A stretch of DNA of 64,000 bases from Erinaceus europaeus (lineage: Eukaryota; Chordata; Mammalia; Eulipotyphla; Erinaceidae), in the NCBI RefSeq assembly GCF_950295315.1, contig NC_080171.1, forward strand, positions 115,811,064 through 115,875,063, given 5' to 3'. Below, piece by piece: positions 43,771-54,300 of this stretch; within the stretch, counting starts at the first letter, position 1; every line of letters starts with the position of its first letter. Both the position numbers and the translations under genes were made by a program. Below the pieces are notes generated by a model. That model ran no database searches. It was given only the letters and a program-made list of their open reading frames with translations, and was not told where the DNA came from.

Positions 43771-46615
43771 AGGCATCACCACTCCCTCCCCCCCCAAAAA
43801 AAGTTGTCATCTCCTTTTCTGTTCCTTTTCTCTCATCTTCAAAAAGAAAGAAGAAAAAAGAAAGAAAACCAACAATTAAAAAAAAAAACAAACATGCAAA
43901 CAGAAATGATCCCTCAGCAGGATTCTTAACCTTGAAAGTCTCAACATGTTTCCAATGCCAGGGAAATAAGTAAATAAATGGATGGGGGGTGGGAGAGGGA
44001 CCAGAAGGTGGCATGGTGGGGGTCAGTGGTGGTGGTGGGGAGTACAGAGCAAAATCTGAAAAACAAAAGTATAGTCATTAAAAATTAATAAAGGGTGCGG
44101 ACATCAGCTCCCCACCCCCGTCTGCTCATGGGGATTTGAGCCAGACACACTGCACCCTCATTAAGTGGTGTCTGGCAGGCTGCCGGAGTTTTAGTGGGTT
44201 CTGGGAATGCCAATATATTAACCAGAGGACTTCTTGCATCCTCTTTAGAGTTTTTATTCTAGAAAAGTCAACCATTTGGCACAATGCAGCCTTATTTTTT
44301 TGTCCGGGAATGCTCTCAACTGCCAATCAGGGAAGAAATTATAGCTATGTTCTTCATAATTTCCAAGAGCTATCTGGAAACCAAGCTGGATGGAAAGAAA
44401 CGTCCTCACAAATACAGCTGAAAAGGCCAAAGGACCATTTTTAGTGGGAAGTCAAAGAAAAGCAATCCATACTTAAACCCCATGAATGTGGGACAACACA
44501 AACATGACTGGGACCGGCCCTCCTATGAGAGAGGAGAAAAAACAAAGTGTGAGTTGGAAAGAGGAACATACTTCTGCAGCAATTAATAGTACAGGTGTTT
44601 GCCTGCTTCTTGTGGTTGGCTACCAATGAAGAAAATAATGTCATCCCCCCCCCCAAAAAAAAAAAAAAAAAAACTCCCTGAAAAGTAGTAGGTCTTGTGG
44701 CCTAATTTTTCAAATGGTAGACAGATGCTTCACATTCCTACTTTCAAATTTAAGATTCGCTTTCCATGTACACCCATAACACAGGCCAAGGTGTAATCCT
44801 AGACTCCAAGATCCCATGGAGACAGAAAGTCCCTTTTAATGGCTTCTAGAATAGTTTTCTCAAACCTACAAGAGGAAGGAAGGAAGGAAGGGAGGGAGAA
44901 GGGAAGAAAAGGAGAAGAGTGGAGGCGACAGGGTAATTGTGCTGCTGTTTATTTGCATTTAACAGCCACAGGTCTATAGAAAGTTCATAAGCATTTTTGT
45001 TTGTTTGTTTTAATTTTCCACATCAAAATGGAATACTGCTTTTAGAGCTCTTGCTCCGTGAATTTTCTTTCTTCGCAGTTAATTCTCAGGTAGAGGGCAG
45101 ACACATCCAAACACCTAGATTCAGAAGGGCTGCCAGAAAGGCCTGACCAGTCGCACACTGCAAGTAAAGAGTTTGCGACAGTGCTGAGGCTCTATCTCCC
45201 ACACAGACCACAGGGGTGACTGTCATGGAGTCAATGCAAAAACGCAGCCTGAGTGAAGGGGTCTCTACTTGACAGTCTGCCAGAAACTGCCCACAGAAAA
45301 CATAAGTCACCTTCCTCTCTCAATGTCCTGAAAGACTGAGAGTTACCAATCTAGCTGCCCAGATTAAAAAAACAGACAGTATTCCATGAGTTGCAGGACC
45401 ATTCTGCCAGGCTAAGTCAACCCAGACTACAGCAGAGTCCCAAACTGTAAACACCTCTGCAGACGGGTCCCTCCTCTCTCAGCGTGCCAGGCAAGGAAAC
45501 TATTCTTAGAACACTGTCAGCAGTTGGGGGGAATAAATATTTGTCTATGTATGTATATACTCCAGTGGGGGAAGGGACCGTTGAGTCTCAAATGATGTGC
45601 CAACGAATTAGCACAAAATCCCTTAATAAGCAGCTGACACAAGCTGGGTTCCTTTGCAGGACTGTGGTCATGCAGATCAAATCCCCTTCAGATTCCTGTT
45701 AGGAAAAGTCTTCTCCATCTAAACATATACATAAGCTAGAACCATGGCCAAACGATGGTGAGTGGTAGTGACCTCTCCCTAAGGGAGCAGCAGAATTTTA
45801 AGAAACTATAATTTAGGTCCATTCAGGAAGGTAGCTACAAGCCCATTAGAGTAAATCTCTTACTTGTATTAACAGTCTCAGCACCAGTTCTTAACAGTGT
45901 ATTCAATGTCAATAGCAAAGAAAAGCTCTTAAAAAAACTAAGCTTTCAGAGATCATAAGGAGTTTACCCCTGTCTTCTAAAAGCACTGCTCTGCAAGGGC
46001 CATTAAGTAGCATTTTAAGGGTTGATAGAAAAACAAACAGGATAATTCAATATTGTTATACAAGGTTAATACTCCAGAAACCAAGTAGGACAATTCTAAT
46101 ATATGTACATGGTTAATATTTGTATCTACCATTTGTCTATGTAACGCTGACACCTAACATAATGATTTTTTTTGACATTATGACCTTTTAGGAATTGTAA
46201 AGAATGTCTCCGAAGAATTGTGCACCATTTAAAGACAACTCCAAGACAGAAAACTCAATCCCAAATACTAGGGAAAACCAAATACCCACATGGAGAAATA
46301 TAGAACTTGATGCAAGGGCAGTTGCTCAGTGCCGACTCTACAGAACCTTCTCTGTAACCCAATACTCTATTGGAGCTCCAGGGGAGATAGCAATGGGAGA
46401 ATATAGTTCTTGGCTGGCCAAACAAGTGGGAAAGGTGCTCGGAAAGGTAATTTCTCAGTAGTAGCTCTGAGGGAAGACGACGACATCCTCTAGACCAGCC
46501 AAGGGCTCCTTGCATTTTTAAGAATGAATGCTGTTCATCCAGTCTGCCCATATCTACTGTCAGAAATTGACTAAAAGAAGCTCTCCAAATCAGCCTTCTG
46601 TAAAGCTGATCCCAC
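43771..46615. other. Repeat-poor unique sequence
   Basis: About 2.8 kb without SINE A/B/C copies, unusual for this window. Only simple runs are seen: A-runs at 43793-43802 and 44656-44673, GGAA at 44875-44905 and GTTT at 44998-45010. No exon is identified. An 85-codon plus frame (46204-46461) is not supported. Confidence 0.45.
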
Positions 46616-46700
46616 TCTGCATCTCACAGTGTCTAGCACATGGCAGGTCATCAATAAATATTTATCACGATCATAATTAGCATTTAGAAAGCAGCACGGA
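46616..46700 (+). mobile_element. MIR/L2 3'-end fragment
   Basis: 'tctagcacatggcaggtcat' followed by 'caataaatatttat' matches the typical MIR/L2 3' end (...ggcacatagtaggcactcaataaatgtttg). It is ancient. Confidence 0.65.
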
Positions 46701-47179
46701 GCCACTAAGTGAGGGGTCCTGGGATGAGGAAAAAAAAAAGCCAAAATGATTAGACAGGAGAGAGAAAGAGGGGAGTCCCGGTCGATGGGACTCAGAGAAA
46801 AGGGGGAGCAAAACTAAATGATCTGATTCTGGCTAATAAAAACATTTTTTTCCGGGGAAAACAAAAATGAAGCCAGTCTGTGTGGCCACTGCCACGCAGC
46901 CATCCTCGCTCGGAGGGGGTCCTGCTCGCTTTAGAGTTTCTCGCGTCCTGAGCAGCCTGCGCGGTGCCCAGACGGGTAAGCCGGGAACTAGGACACTGAC
47001 CGGGTGTCCTCTCCAGGGGCCGCCCACCTTCCACATGCCTGTCCTCCCGAAAAATCTCTGCCTTATCAGGAAAGCCCCCACCCAAACGATTAAAAATAAA
47101 AAGTTCAAAAGCAAGCAGATGCCCTCTTGGCCACTTTGAAAGAGAATTCACCAGAACAGAGGCCGCAGTCCCAGCAGCT
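46701..47179. other. CpG island shore
   Basis: GC content rises. A plus-strand donor-like site 'gacgggtaagcc' lies at 46977-46988 and a minus-strand donor-like 'cctgtaagtag' (reverse complement) near 47180-47190. Neither can be tied to an exon. Confidence 0.35.
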
Positions 47180-48154
47180 ACTTACAGGGCGCGACCCCCC
47201 ACCCCACCCGGGCGGCACACGGGGCGGGGGGTCCCGGAGGAGCCTCTTCTCGCTGTGCGGGCGCAGACCCCACAACAAAGGCAAATGCGGGACGCAGCTG
47301 GGTGCTCCTCGCTTCCTGTTTATTCCACAGCCAGGGGTAGCGAGAAATCCAGCACACGCCTGCTTCCTCCGGGGCTCAGAGATCCAGCAGCCTAAGTGTA
47401 ACAGCAGCCGCCCAGACAATCGACTTCCCAGCCAATGCCGGGAGCTCCGGGCGGCCCCGCCACCGACGTCAACGCGCTCGGGGGACCGGGGGAGACGCCG
47501 GGTGAGGCGGATCCCAGGGGCTGGCGGACCCCCGGGTGCCAGGTGCGGGCTCGGGGCCGCGTGGCCGCGGGGTGCGGGCGGCAGGACGCATGGCGCACAC
47601 CCGCCCCTTGGCCTCCCGCAAACTCCCCGGCCGGGTCCTGCTTTCCGCTGACACCCCCGCCGCCCCCACCCAGGACCCTGACTAGCAGCGGCGTCCGGAG
47701 GAGCCGAGGGAGCCCAGACCTCAGCTGGGGTGACCCGGGCCCACACCCGCAGTGCAGAATGAAGTCCTGCAGCCGCGGGACATCCCGCGCCCGGGGAATA
47801 GAAATAGCAAACGGGGGGTGGGGTGGGGGATTGGCAAGGTTCCCGCAGCAGAACACACTCTCAGCGGCTGCGGGCCCGGGAGGGGGAGCGCCCTTCCCAC
47901 ACCCGGCGCGGGAGATGCGGCCGCGGCCCCGGGACGCAACCTGGCCAACCCCGCGCACTATCCCCCGGGGGGGCGCTCGCCGCTCCAGGCCGCTCCCTCG
48001 GGCCCCGCAGACGGCGCGGGCTGGCCGGCCGCCGTCCCGCCCCCGGAGCGCCCGGATCTCGCGCCCCCACGTTGGCCACCCTCCTCCCCGGCGCGCCGCG
48101 CTGAACTTGGGCCAGACGCGGCGACCGCAACTGCCTCCTCCAGCCCGCACTCAC

Positions 48155-48690
48155 CTGCGGCCGCCGCTGCGGGGCCGAGGCGGAGGTCCAACCGCGGCGC
48201 GTCTCCGGGGACCCGGGTCCCGCCGGCCGCGGGGCGGGGGCGGGGGGCGCGCGGTGCGGGGGCGCCGCGGCGGGGGGCGCGCAGGGGGCCGGCGGGGAGC
48301 GCGGTGCGGCGCGCCGGGTCTCTTTAAGAGCCGGGGACCTCACGCCCCGGCCTCCCCCGCGCTCCCCGCCCCCCTTTCACTTTCTCAACGACTCTCAGCC
48401 TGTCTGGCGGCGGCTGCGGCGGCGGCGGCGGCGGCGGCGGCGGCTCCTCCCCGGCTCGCGGGAGATCCCCGGCCGGCCGCGGCGGGCGCGCAGGGACAGC
48501 CGCTCTTGCCTGGCCGCCCCGCAGCCTCGGGGCGGGGGGCAGCGGGGAGACGCCGCAGCGGACGCCGCGGGAGGTGTCCCGCCTAGCGTAGCCGGAGGGG
48601 GAGTGTCCCGCCTCCCGCCGCCTTCTGTCTGAGCCGTACCCGTGCGCGGCGAGGCTGTCTGTCTCCAACTCCTCCAGGCTCTCCTCCCTC
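48155..48690 (-). other. Putative non-coding first exon, minus strand
   Basis: The minus strand carries 'GCGGCCGCAG|GTGAGTGCGG', an almost perfect 5' splice site; the last exon base is 48155 and the intron starts at 48154. There is no ATG on the minus strand between the donor and about 48692, so the exon would be 5' UTR. The upstream limit is unknown; 48690 is only the point before the first ATG upstream. The region includes the GCC repeat. I cannot identify the gene. Confidence 0.4.
48406..48444. repeat. (GGC)3-TGC-(GGC)9 trinucleotide repeat
   Basis: Three GGC units, one TGC, then nine GGC units in the CpG island. It lies within the putative 5' UTR exon if the minus-strand model is right, where it would read as GCC repeats. 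A plus-strand frame across it gives poly-alanine, and I regard that as untranslated. Confidence 0.9.
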
Positions 48691-48737
48691 CCCATCCCCC
48701 TCGGCGCGCAGGGGACCCGGCGAGCGGCCAGGCTGCG

Positions 48738-48756
48738 GGCGGGGGGGGGGGGGGGC
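48738..48756. repeat. G-run with G-quadruplex potential
   Basis: A 'gggcggggg...' run of about 15 consecutive G within the island, adjacent to other G-clusters. This could form a G-quadruplex on the plus strand. Long mononucleotide runs are also prone to sequencing length error. Confidence 0.8.
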
Positions 48757-48960
48757 GCCGTGCTGGCGGGGGCGCCCCGCGCGCACAGGCCTCGCGGACT
48801 CTGCAGGCTGCGCGCACCGGGCCCCCCCGAGCCCCCCGAGCCCCCCGGAGCCCGCCGGCAGCGCCCACAGCGCCGGGCCCGGGCCTCGGGGGCCGCGCGC
48901 CCACAGTCGGCGGGACAGGGAACTCCATGCGCGGAGACGAGCTGGGGACGGGGCTGGGGA

Positions 48961-49439
48961 CGGGCTGGGGGCTGCAGAGCTCGCCACACCAGCTGCCTCT
49001 CAGGCCAGAATGTGGCTGGGCCCTTGGACACCTCGTGGGGTAACCCGGCGAGCAGTCTTCTAACCCCGGTGCTCCCCCCAGTGAGGATCCGCTCTTTTTA
49101 TAAAGAAAATGACTCCAGACTGGAAGGTCAACAGTTTCCTTCTCCTTGAAGGACCTAGGAGACTTACACCCCTCCTCCTGAAGGCCGGTTTGGACTTGAA
49201 CTTCAACTTGAAGGCAGATTAGATGTATTTCAGTCCTCAGAAATGCTAGCGTTGACATCAGCCTCTGTGGGTGTGTTTATTCATTCCAATTTATGTTCCT
49301 ATTTATTTATCTATTTATTTTAGATATAGAGAAGACAGAGTGGAAGAGACCTCAGCACCAAAGCTTCCTGGTGAACTGAAAAGGTCGCATATGCACATTC
49401 TGATGTGCCAGTTAGCAACACACCTGAAAATTACATGAT
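48961..49439. other. CpG island shore and unique sequence
   Basis: GC falls quickly after 49060. A plus-strand donor-like 'cccagtgaggat' near 49077-49088 could serve a divergent transcript but is weak. No exon is supported. Confidence 0.35.
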
Positions 49440-49678
49440 TTTTATTGCCTCCGGGGTTAATACTGAGGTTTGGTTCCTGCACGCGTAATCCACCGCTCCC
49501 GATAGTGTTTTTTCTTTTTCTTCTTTATTTTTTTTTCCTCCTGATACAGACAAATTGAGAGGAAAGGTGAGAGAGGGTACAGGAACACCTGCAACACTGC
49601 TTCTCTGCTTGTGAAGCTTCCCCTTTGCAGGTATGGGTGAGGGGAGGGGGGTACCAGGTGTGCTACCACCCAGCCCCA
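49440..49678 (-). mobile_element. SINE family B, inverted
   Basis: 'tattgcctccggggttaata', 'gatacagacaaattgagagg', 'gcttgtgaagcttccccttt' and 'gtgctaccacccagcccc'. It is diverged and the box B region is lost. Confidence 0.75.
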
Positions 49679-49738
49679 AATTATGGAATGTCTGAATGTT
49701 ATGCTACTTCAGTAAAAATACTTTAAAATATAGAAATT

Positions 49739-50100
49739 TGGGGGGTCGGGCGGTAGTACAGTGGGTTAAGCGCATTTGGCGCAAAGCGCAGGGACCGGCG
49801 TAAAGATCCCGGTTCGAGCCCCCGGATCCCCACCTGCAGGGGAGTCGCTTCATGGTGGTGAAGCAGGTCTGCAGGTGTCTATCTTTCTCTCCCCCTCTCT
49901 GTCTTACCCTCCTCTCTCCATTTCTCTCTGTCCTATCCAACAACAAACAACATCAACAATGGCAATAATAATGACCACAGCGAGGCTACAACAACAAGGG
50001 CAACAAAAAGGGGGAAAAAATGGCCTTCAGTAGCGGTGTGGATTCATGGTGCAGGCACTGAGTCTAGCAATAACCCTGGAGGGAAAAAATATACATAGAA
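49739..50100 (+). mobile_element. SINE family A with 3' extension, near consensus
   Basis: 'gggtcgggcggtagtacagt', 'ggcgcaaagcgcagggaccg', 'gatcccggttcgagcccccg', full CAA tail, the 3' extension and an A-rich end. This is one of the youngest-looking copies. Confidence 0.96.
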
Positions 50101-50263
50101 ATTTAAAAATTAATAAATAAAATTCCTGACTGCATAAGAAGCAAGACATTGACCCATACTGCCACCTACCTACAGCAACTGTTCAGTTCAGTCCTCAGTA
50201 CAGCCAGGAAGACGGTATTTGACTTAAGCCTGGCACAGTGCAGGCATCAGTGGAGAAAGTTGG
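50101..50263. other. Unique sequence
   Basis: Nothing recognised. Confidence 0.35.
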
Positions 50264-50460
50264 GAAAAGGTCAAGTGGTGGCTCACCTGGCTGAGTGCAC
50301 ACATTACAGTGCACAAGGACCCAGGTTCAAGCCCCTGGTCCCCACCTGCAGGGGGAAAGCTTCACTAGTGGTGAAACAAAGGCTACAGATATTTCTCTTT
50401 CTCTCCCTCCCTTCTCAATTTCTCTCTGTCTCTAATACATAAATAAAAAAAATTTAAAAA
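50264..50460 (+). mobile_element. SINE family B
   Basis: 'tcaagtggtggctcacctgg', 'aggttcaagcccctggtccc', 'gaaagcttcactagtggtga', pyrimidine body and A-tail. An 'agaaagttgg' repeat (50254-50263 and 50462-50471) marks the target-site duplication. Confidence 0.92.
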
Positions 50461-50755
50461 GAGAAAGTTGGAGAATATTTTACACTATTAATAGATAACA
50501 TTTTATGTTCTGCTAAGATAAAGGTGTTTTGGTTTTGTTTTGCTTTTTAGCTAATTGCTGAAGACCAGGTATCTGAATCTGACAAGCATGCACTTACTAG
50601 CTTATATTTAGTTACACAAATGTGCACCACACTACCAATAGTTCACATATGTGGGACTGGAGAAACTATGTTCTTGGCCTCTTCTGAGGCAAAAAGAGAA
50701 ATATCATTTCCCTTCTAAGCCAGAAATTGCCCATATACAGTGAAGAAGAAAATGT
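50461..50755. other. Unique sequence
   Basis: Nothing recognised. Confidence 0.35.
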
Positions 50756-51242
50756 CTTATCTTGGTGTACTGCACCAAGGTCAAAGACTCTGGGATGGGG
50801 GAGGGTTCAGGTCCTGGAACAGGATGGCGGAGGAAGACTTACAGGGGGTTGAATTCTTTTTTTTTTAAATATTTATTTTATTTATTTATTCCCTTTTGTT
50901 GCCCTTGTTGTTTTATTGTTGTAGTTATTGTTGTTGTTGTTGCTGGATAGGACAGAGAGAAATGGAGAGAGGAGGGGAAGACAGAGAGGGGGAGAGAAAG
51001 ACAGACACCTGCAGACCTGCTTCACCGCCTGTGAAGTGACTCCCCTGCAGGTGGGGAGCCGGGGTTCGAACCGGGATCCTTATGCCGGTCCCTGTGCTTT
51101 GCGCCACCTGCGCTTAACCTGCTGCGCTACAGCCCGACTCCCTAGGGGGTTGAATTCTTATGTGGAAAACTGAGAAATGTTACACATGTACAAACTACTG
51201 AATTTTACTGTAGACTGTAAACCATTAATCCTCCCAAAGAAA
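50756..51242 (+). mobile_element. LINE-1 3' end split by a SINE
   Basis: 'ggtgtactgcaccaaggtca' and 'tcaggtcctggaacaggatg' (left) and 'aatgttacacatgtacaaac' and 'ccattaatcctccc' (right) are the L1 3' UTR. The SINE at 50859-51143 interrupts it. A second, shorter L1-tail relic ('taaacctttaatccccaatc') follows at about 51260-51300. Confidence 0.9.
50859..51143 (-). mobile_element. SINE family A without extension, inserted in L1
   Basis: Complete and CpG-rich reverse copy. The 16 bp 'agggggttgaattctt' at 50843-50858 is repeated perfectly at 51144-51159, so the insertion is recent relative to the L1. Confidence 0.97.
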
Positions 51243-51426
51243 AAAATAGGAAAAAATGACAGTAAACCTTTAATCCCCAATCAAGAAATTTTAAAAATAT
51301 ATATGAAAAAAATCTTTTCTAAGAAATTATTCTATAGCACCTATGCACAATATTCTTGTGTAGAATTTGATCCTTTATTTTTTGTTTTGTTTTTAATTGA
51401 GAGCTGAATTTAAAACTTCTAACTTC
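51243..51426. other. AT-rich sequence with an L1-tail relic
   Basis: Contains the small L1-tail relic at about 51260-51300 and otherwise unique AT-rich sequence. Confidence 0.4.
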
Positions 51427-51670
51427 AGGGCCAGGCCATAGTGCGCCTAGTAGACAGAATATATTACCATGCATAAGGACCTGGACCCACATCCCTGGTC
51501 CCCAGCTACAGGGGGAATCTTCATGTGCAGTGTAACAGGGCTGCAGGTGTCTCTTTTTATTCCACTCTTCCCGAGTTCTCTCTGTCTCTAACAACACAGA
51601 AAGAAATACGCCAGGAACAGTGGAGTCCTGCAAGCATCAAACCCCAGCAATAACCCTGGCGGCAAAATAA
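51427..51670 (+). mobile_element. SINE family B, older copy
   Basis: 'agggccaggccatagtgcgc', 'tccctggtccccagctacag', 'agggctgcaggtgtctcttt', then 'gccaggaacagtggagtcct' and 'cagcaataaccctggcggca'. It has a B-type head with the 3' extension. Confidence 0.82.
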
Positions 51671-51951
51671 TAGTTACAATAATACATAAACCTAAAGCTC
51701 AGCTTTCCTGTTTCTGCTGGATCTTAGTCTCTTGTCGCCTTGTGGATTTTCCTATGTTATAACTAGAAACTGTAAGTCTCTGCTTTTATTTCTAGAAAAT
51801 AGCTAGGAGAGAAACCTGGCCCTGTGTTTTCCCACTTTGTCTTCCCTGTATCTGTTTCCCGTTTCAGTGACTGCCTTCCACACCCCTCTAAATACATACT
51901 CACACACTCATAGGCAACAATGGAAGGCTTGGACAGTATTTTCACACTGTT
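51671..51951. other. Unique sequence
   Basis: Nothing recognised. Confidence 0.35.
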
Positions 51952-52264
51952 GGGGGCCGGTTGGTAGCACAGTGGGTTAAGCACACATGGTGCAAAGCGC
52001 AAGGACCAGGTACCAGGTAGGGATCCTGGTTGGAGCCCCGCAGCTCCCCACCTGCAGGGGGAGTCGCTTCACAGGAGGTGAAGCAGGTCTGCAGGTGTCT
52101 TTCTCTCCCCCTCTCTTCCCCTCCTCTCTCAATTTCTCTTCGGTCCTACCCAACACCAGCAATAAACAACAAAAGGGGGAAAATAGCCTCCAGGAGCAGT
52201 GGATTAGTGGTGCAGGTGCCAAGCCCCAGCAATAACCCTGGAGACAGAAGAAAAAAAAAAAAAG
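51952..52264 (+). mobile_element. SINE family A with 3' extension
   Basis: 'gggggccggttggtagcaca', 'gggatcctggttggagcccc', 'caggaggtgaagcaggtctg', short CAA tail, 'gcctccaggagcagtggatt' and A-tail. The head has a small insertion (accaggtaccaggt). Confidence 0.93.
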
Positions 52265-52304
52265 GAGAAGAATTTAGCACTGCAAAATTCTCCCCCCCCC
52301 CCCC

Positions 52305-52413
52305 CAACCAGAGCACTGCTCAGCTCTGGCTTATGGTGGTACAGTGGATTGAACCTATGAACTTTGGAACCTCGGGCATGAGAATCTCTTTGCCGTTATG
52401 CTATCTACCCCTG
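52305..52413 (-). mobile_element. SINE family C, inverted
   Basis: 'agagcactgctcagctctgg', 'cttatggtggtacagtggat', 'aactttggaacctcgggcat' and 'gagaatctctttgccgttat' are the reverse complement of the copy at 40976-41097. Confidence 0.85.
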
Positions 52414-52859
52414 CAAAATTCTACACAAATACTTGTCAGCTTTACATTGATCCTTAGTAATCTATCATGTTCACTTTGAGAACCCACAGTGAAACCCAGG
52501 AGGGTCCAGGTTTGTTTTTTGCTCTGTCTAAGGACAATGCGTTTCCCTAGCACACAGAACAGTCTTTGACACTCACCAAAGGCCCAAGAATGATGGGACC
52601 TGGTATTGGGATAGACAAGTAAATCATAATGAGCTAAATACCTCATTATGTGTCTTCCTCAGCATTCCAGGCAAGGAATGCCACAAGAGAAAACTGTGTA
52701 TGGTGGGAAAGAAGTTGGTCAGTGGTCAGTAGCTCTGCAGGGTCACTGGCCTGATCTTTTCTCATCCCCTGTCCTGAACCAGGTGGAGAGATGCATATGT
52801 AAGAGCCACTTCCATACCTGTCTTTATTGCTGAATTTAACTTCCTGGGCTCCAGCGTGG
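52414..52859. other. Unique non-coding sequence
   Basis: Nothing recognised. Confidence 0.4.
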
Positions 52860-53217
52860 TTTGTTTGTTTGTTTGTTTGTTTGTTTGTTTTTTGTCTCCA
52901 GGGTTATTGCCAGGGCTTGGTGCCTGCACCACGAATCCACTGCTCCTGGAAACCATTTTTTCCCCTTTTATTGTCCTTGTTTTATCATTGTTGTGGTTAT
53001 TATTGTTGTTGCTGTCGTTGGATAGGACAGAGAGAAATGGAGAGAGGAGGGAAAGACAGAGGGGGAGAGAAAGACAGACACCTGCAGACCTGCTTCACCA
53101 CCTGTGAAGCGACTCCCCTGCAGGGGGGGAGCCAGGGGCTCGAACCGGGATTCTTACACCGGTCCTTGCGCTTCACGCCACGTGGGCTTAACCCACTGCG
53201 CTACCGCCTGACTCCCT
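52860..53217 (-). mobile_element. SINE family A with 3' extension
   Basis: (TTTG)n tail expansion at 52860-52890, 'gtctccagggttattgccag', 'gataggacagagagaaatgg' and 'ggctcgaaccgggattctta'. Complete. Confidence 0.94.
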
Positions 53218-53393
53218 CCAGTGTATTCTTGTGTGTGCATCGTCCCTACTGTCCCCAGTGTCATTTCTCACCCTCGCTAGGCATTCCAAAGACAGACTCG
53301 AGGCTGCCCTCACACTTCTCACTAATTCCTACAACAAATATTGATTCCATGCCACTTACCAAGGTCTTGATTTCCTGACTGATACAGAATGGG
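53218..53393. other. Unique sequence
   Basis: Nothing recognised. Confidence 0.35.
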
Positions 53394-53673
53394 GGGGTTG
53401 GGGGGGTAGAGGCACATGCCTGGTTAAGTGCACATATTACCAAGTACAAGGACCTGGGTTCGAACCCCCACTCCCCACCTGCAGGGGGTTTGCTTCACGA
53501 GTGATGAGCAGGTCTGAAGGTGTTTATCTTTCTCTCTATACATCCTTACCCTCTCTCAACTTCTGTCTTGTCTAATAAAAATAAGAAAGGAAAAAGAAAA
53601 AGAAAAATGACCACTGGGAGCGATGGATTCATGGTGCCAGCACCAAGCCCCAGCAAAAACCCTATAAATAAAT
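53394..53673 (+). mobile_element. SINE family B with 3' extension
   Basis: 'gggggtagaggcacatgcct', 'gggttcgaacccccactccc', pyrimidine body, A-rich middle, 'ccactgggagcgatggattc' and 'caagccccagcaaaaaccct'. Confidence 0.85.
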
Positions 53674-53893
53674 TTTATAGAATTGTGTACCTCTGTATTT
53701 CCCTGCCTTATCTAGAAATTTATTGTTTGTACAGAACGTAACCTCTCAATCTAGTTTGTTTAGGGAAGATGTTCCATAAGAAAAAAAAATCAGCAAATTA
53801 CTTGGGGAAAGCACAAAAGAAGATGCCAGAAAGAAAACAAGTACAAGAAAAGGTACCCAACTTCTAGGGAAATGTGCATTTACTCTCTTTTAT
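53674..53893. other. Unique sequence
   Basis: Nothing recognised. Confidence 0.35.
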
Positions 53894-54234
53894 TTGTGTT
53901 TTGTTTTTTGCCTCCGGGGTTATCGCTGGGGCTCGGTGCCTGCACCATGAATCCACTGCTCCTGGAGGCCATTTCCCCCATTTTGTTGCCCTTGTTATTA
54001 CCCTTGTTGTTGTCATTATTGTTGTTGACAATGCTATTGTTGTTGCCGGGTAGAACAGAGAGAAATCAAGGAGGGGAGACAGAGAGGCGGAGAGAAAGAC
54101 AGACACCTGCAGACCTGCTTCACCGCCTGTAAATCAAACCCCCTGCAGGTGGGGAGCCGGGGGGCTGGAACCGGGATCCTTAGGCCGGTCCTTGCGTGAG
54201 CTTAACCTGCTGCGCTACCTCTCGCCCCCCACCA
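53894..54234 (-). mobile_element. SINE family A with 3' extension
   Basis: 'gcctccggggttatcgctgg', 'cctggaggccatttccccca', GTT-rich region, 'gaacagagagaaatcaagga' and 'ggctggaaccgggatcctta'. 'catttactcttt' on both sides (about 53876 and 54233) is the target-site duplication. Confidence 0.94.
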
Positions 54235-54300
54235 TTTACTCTTTAATGAAATAACACAGGGAAATAACTTCAATGAAATTTCATAGATAACTTTAATGAA
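54235..54300. other. Short unique spacer with a direct repeat
   Basis: 'aactt(c/t)aatgaaatttca' occurs twice in a row (54267-54283 and 54290-54306), a small local duplication. Confidence 0.5.

Larger units (their letters stand above)
47180..48960. promoter_or_regulatory. CpG island, probable promoter
   Basis: About 1.8 kb of very high GC content with dense CpG, unlike everything else in the window where CpGs are mostly confined to young SINE heads. It contains many GC boxes (gggcggg and cccgccc, for example 48231-48245 and 48525-48540), no TATA box in an obvious position, a GGC repeat and no interspersed repeats. Mammalian islands of this size usually mark a promoter of a widely expressed or developmental gene. 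Direction is most likely minus given the splice donor at 48154. Confidence 0.85.

Noticed and set aside
47435..48586. 383-codon plus-strand frame with an alanine run
   Set aside because: Very high GC content removes stop codons. Long frames exist in almost every phase here, there is no recognisable domain, and the alanine run is the GGC repeat.
48395..49258. 287-codon minus-strand frame starting at ATG 49258
   Set aside because: It is arginine and proline rich because of GC content, has no recognisable domain, and extends out of the island into unique DNA with no promoter upstream. Kept only as a remote possibility.
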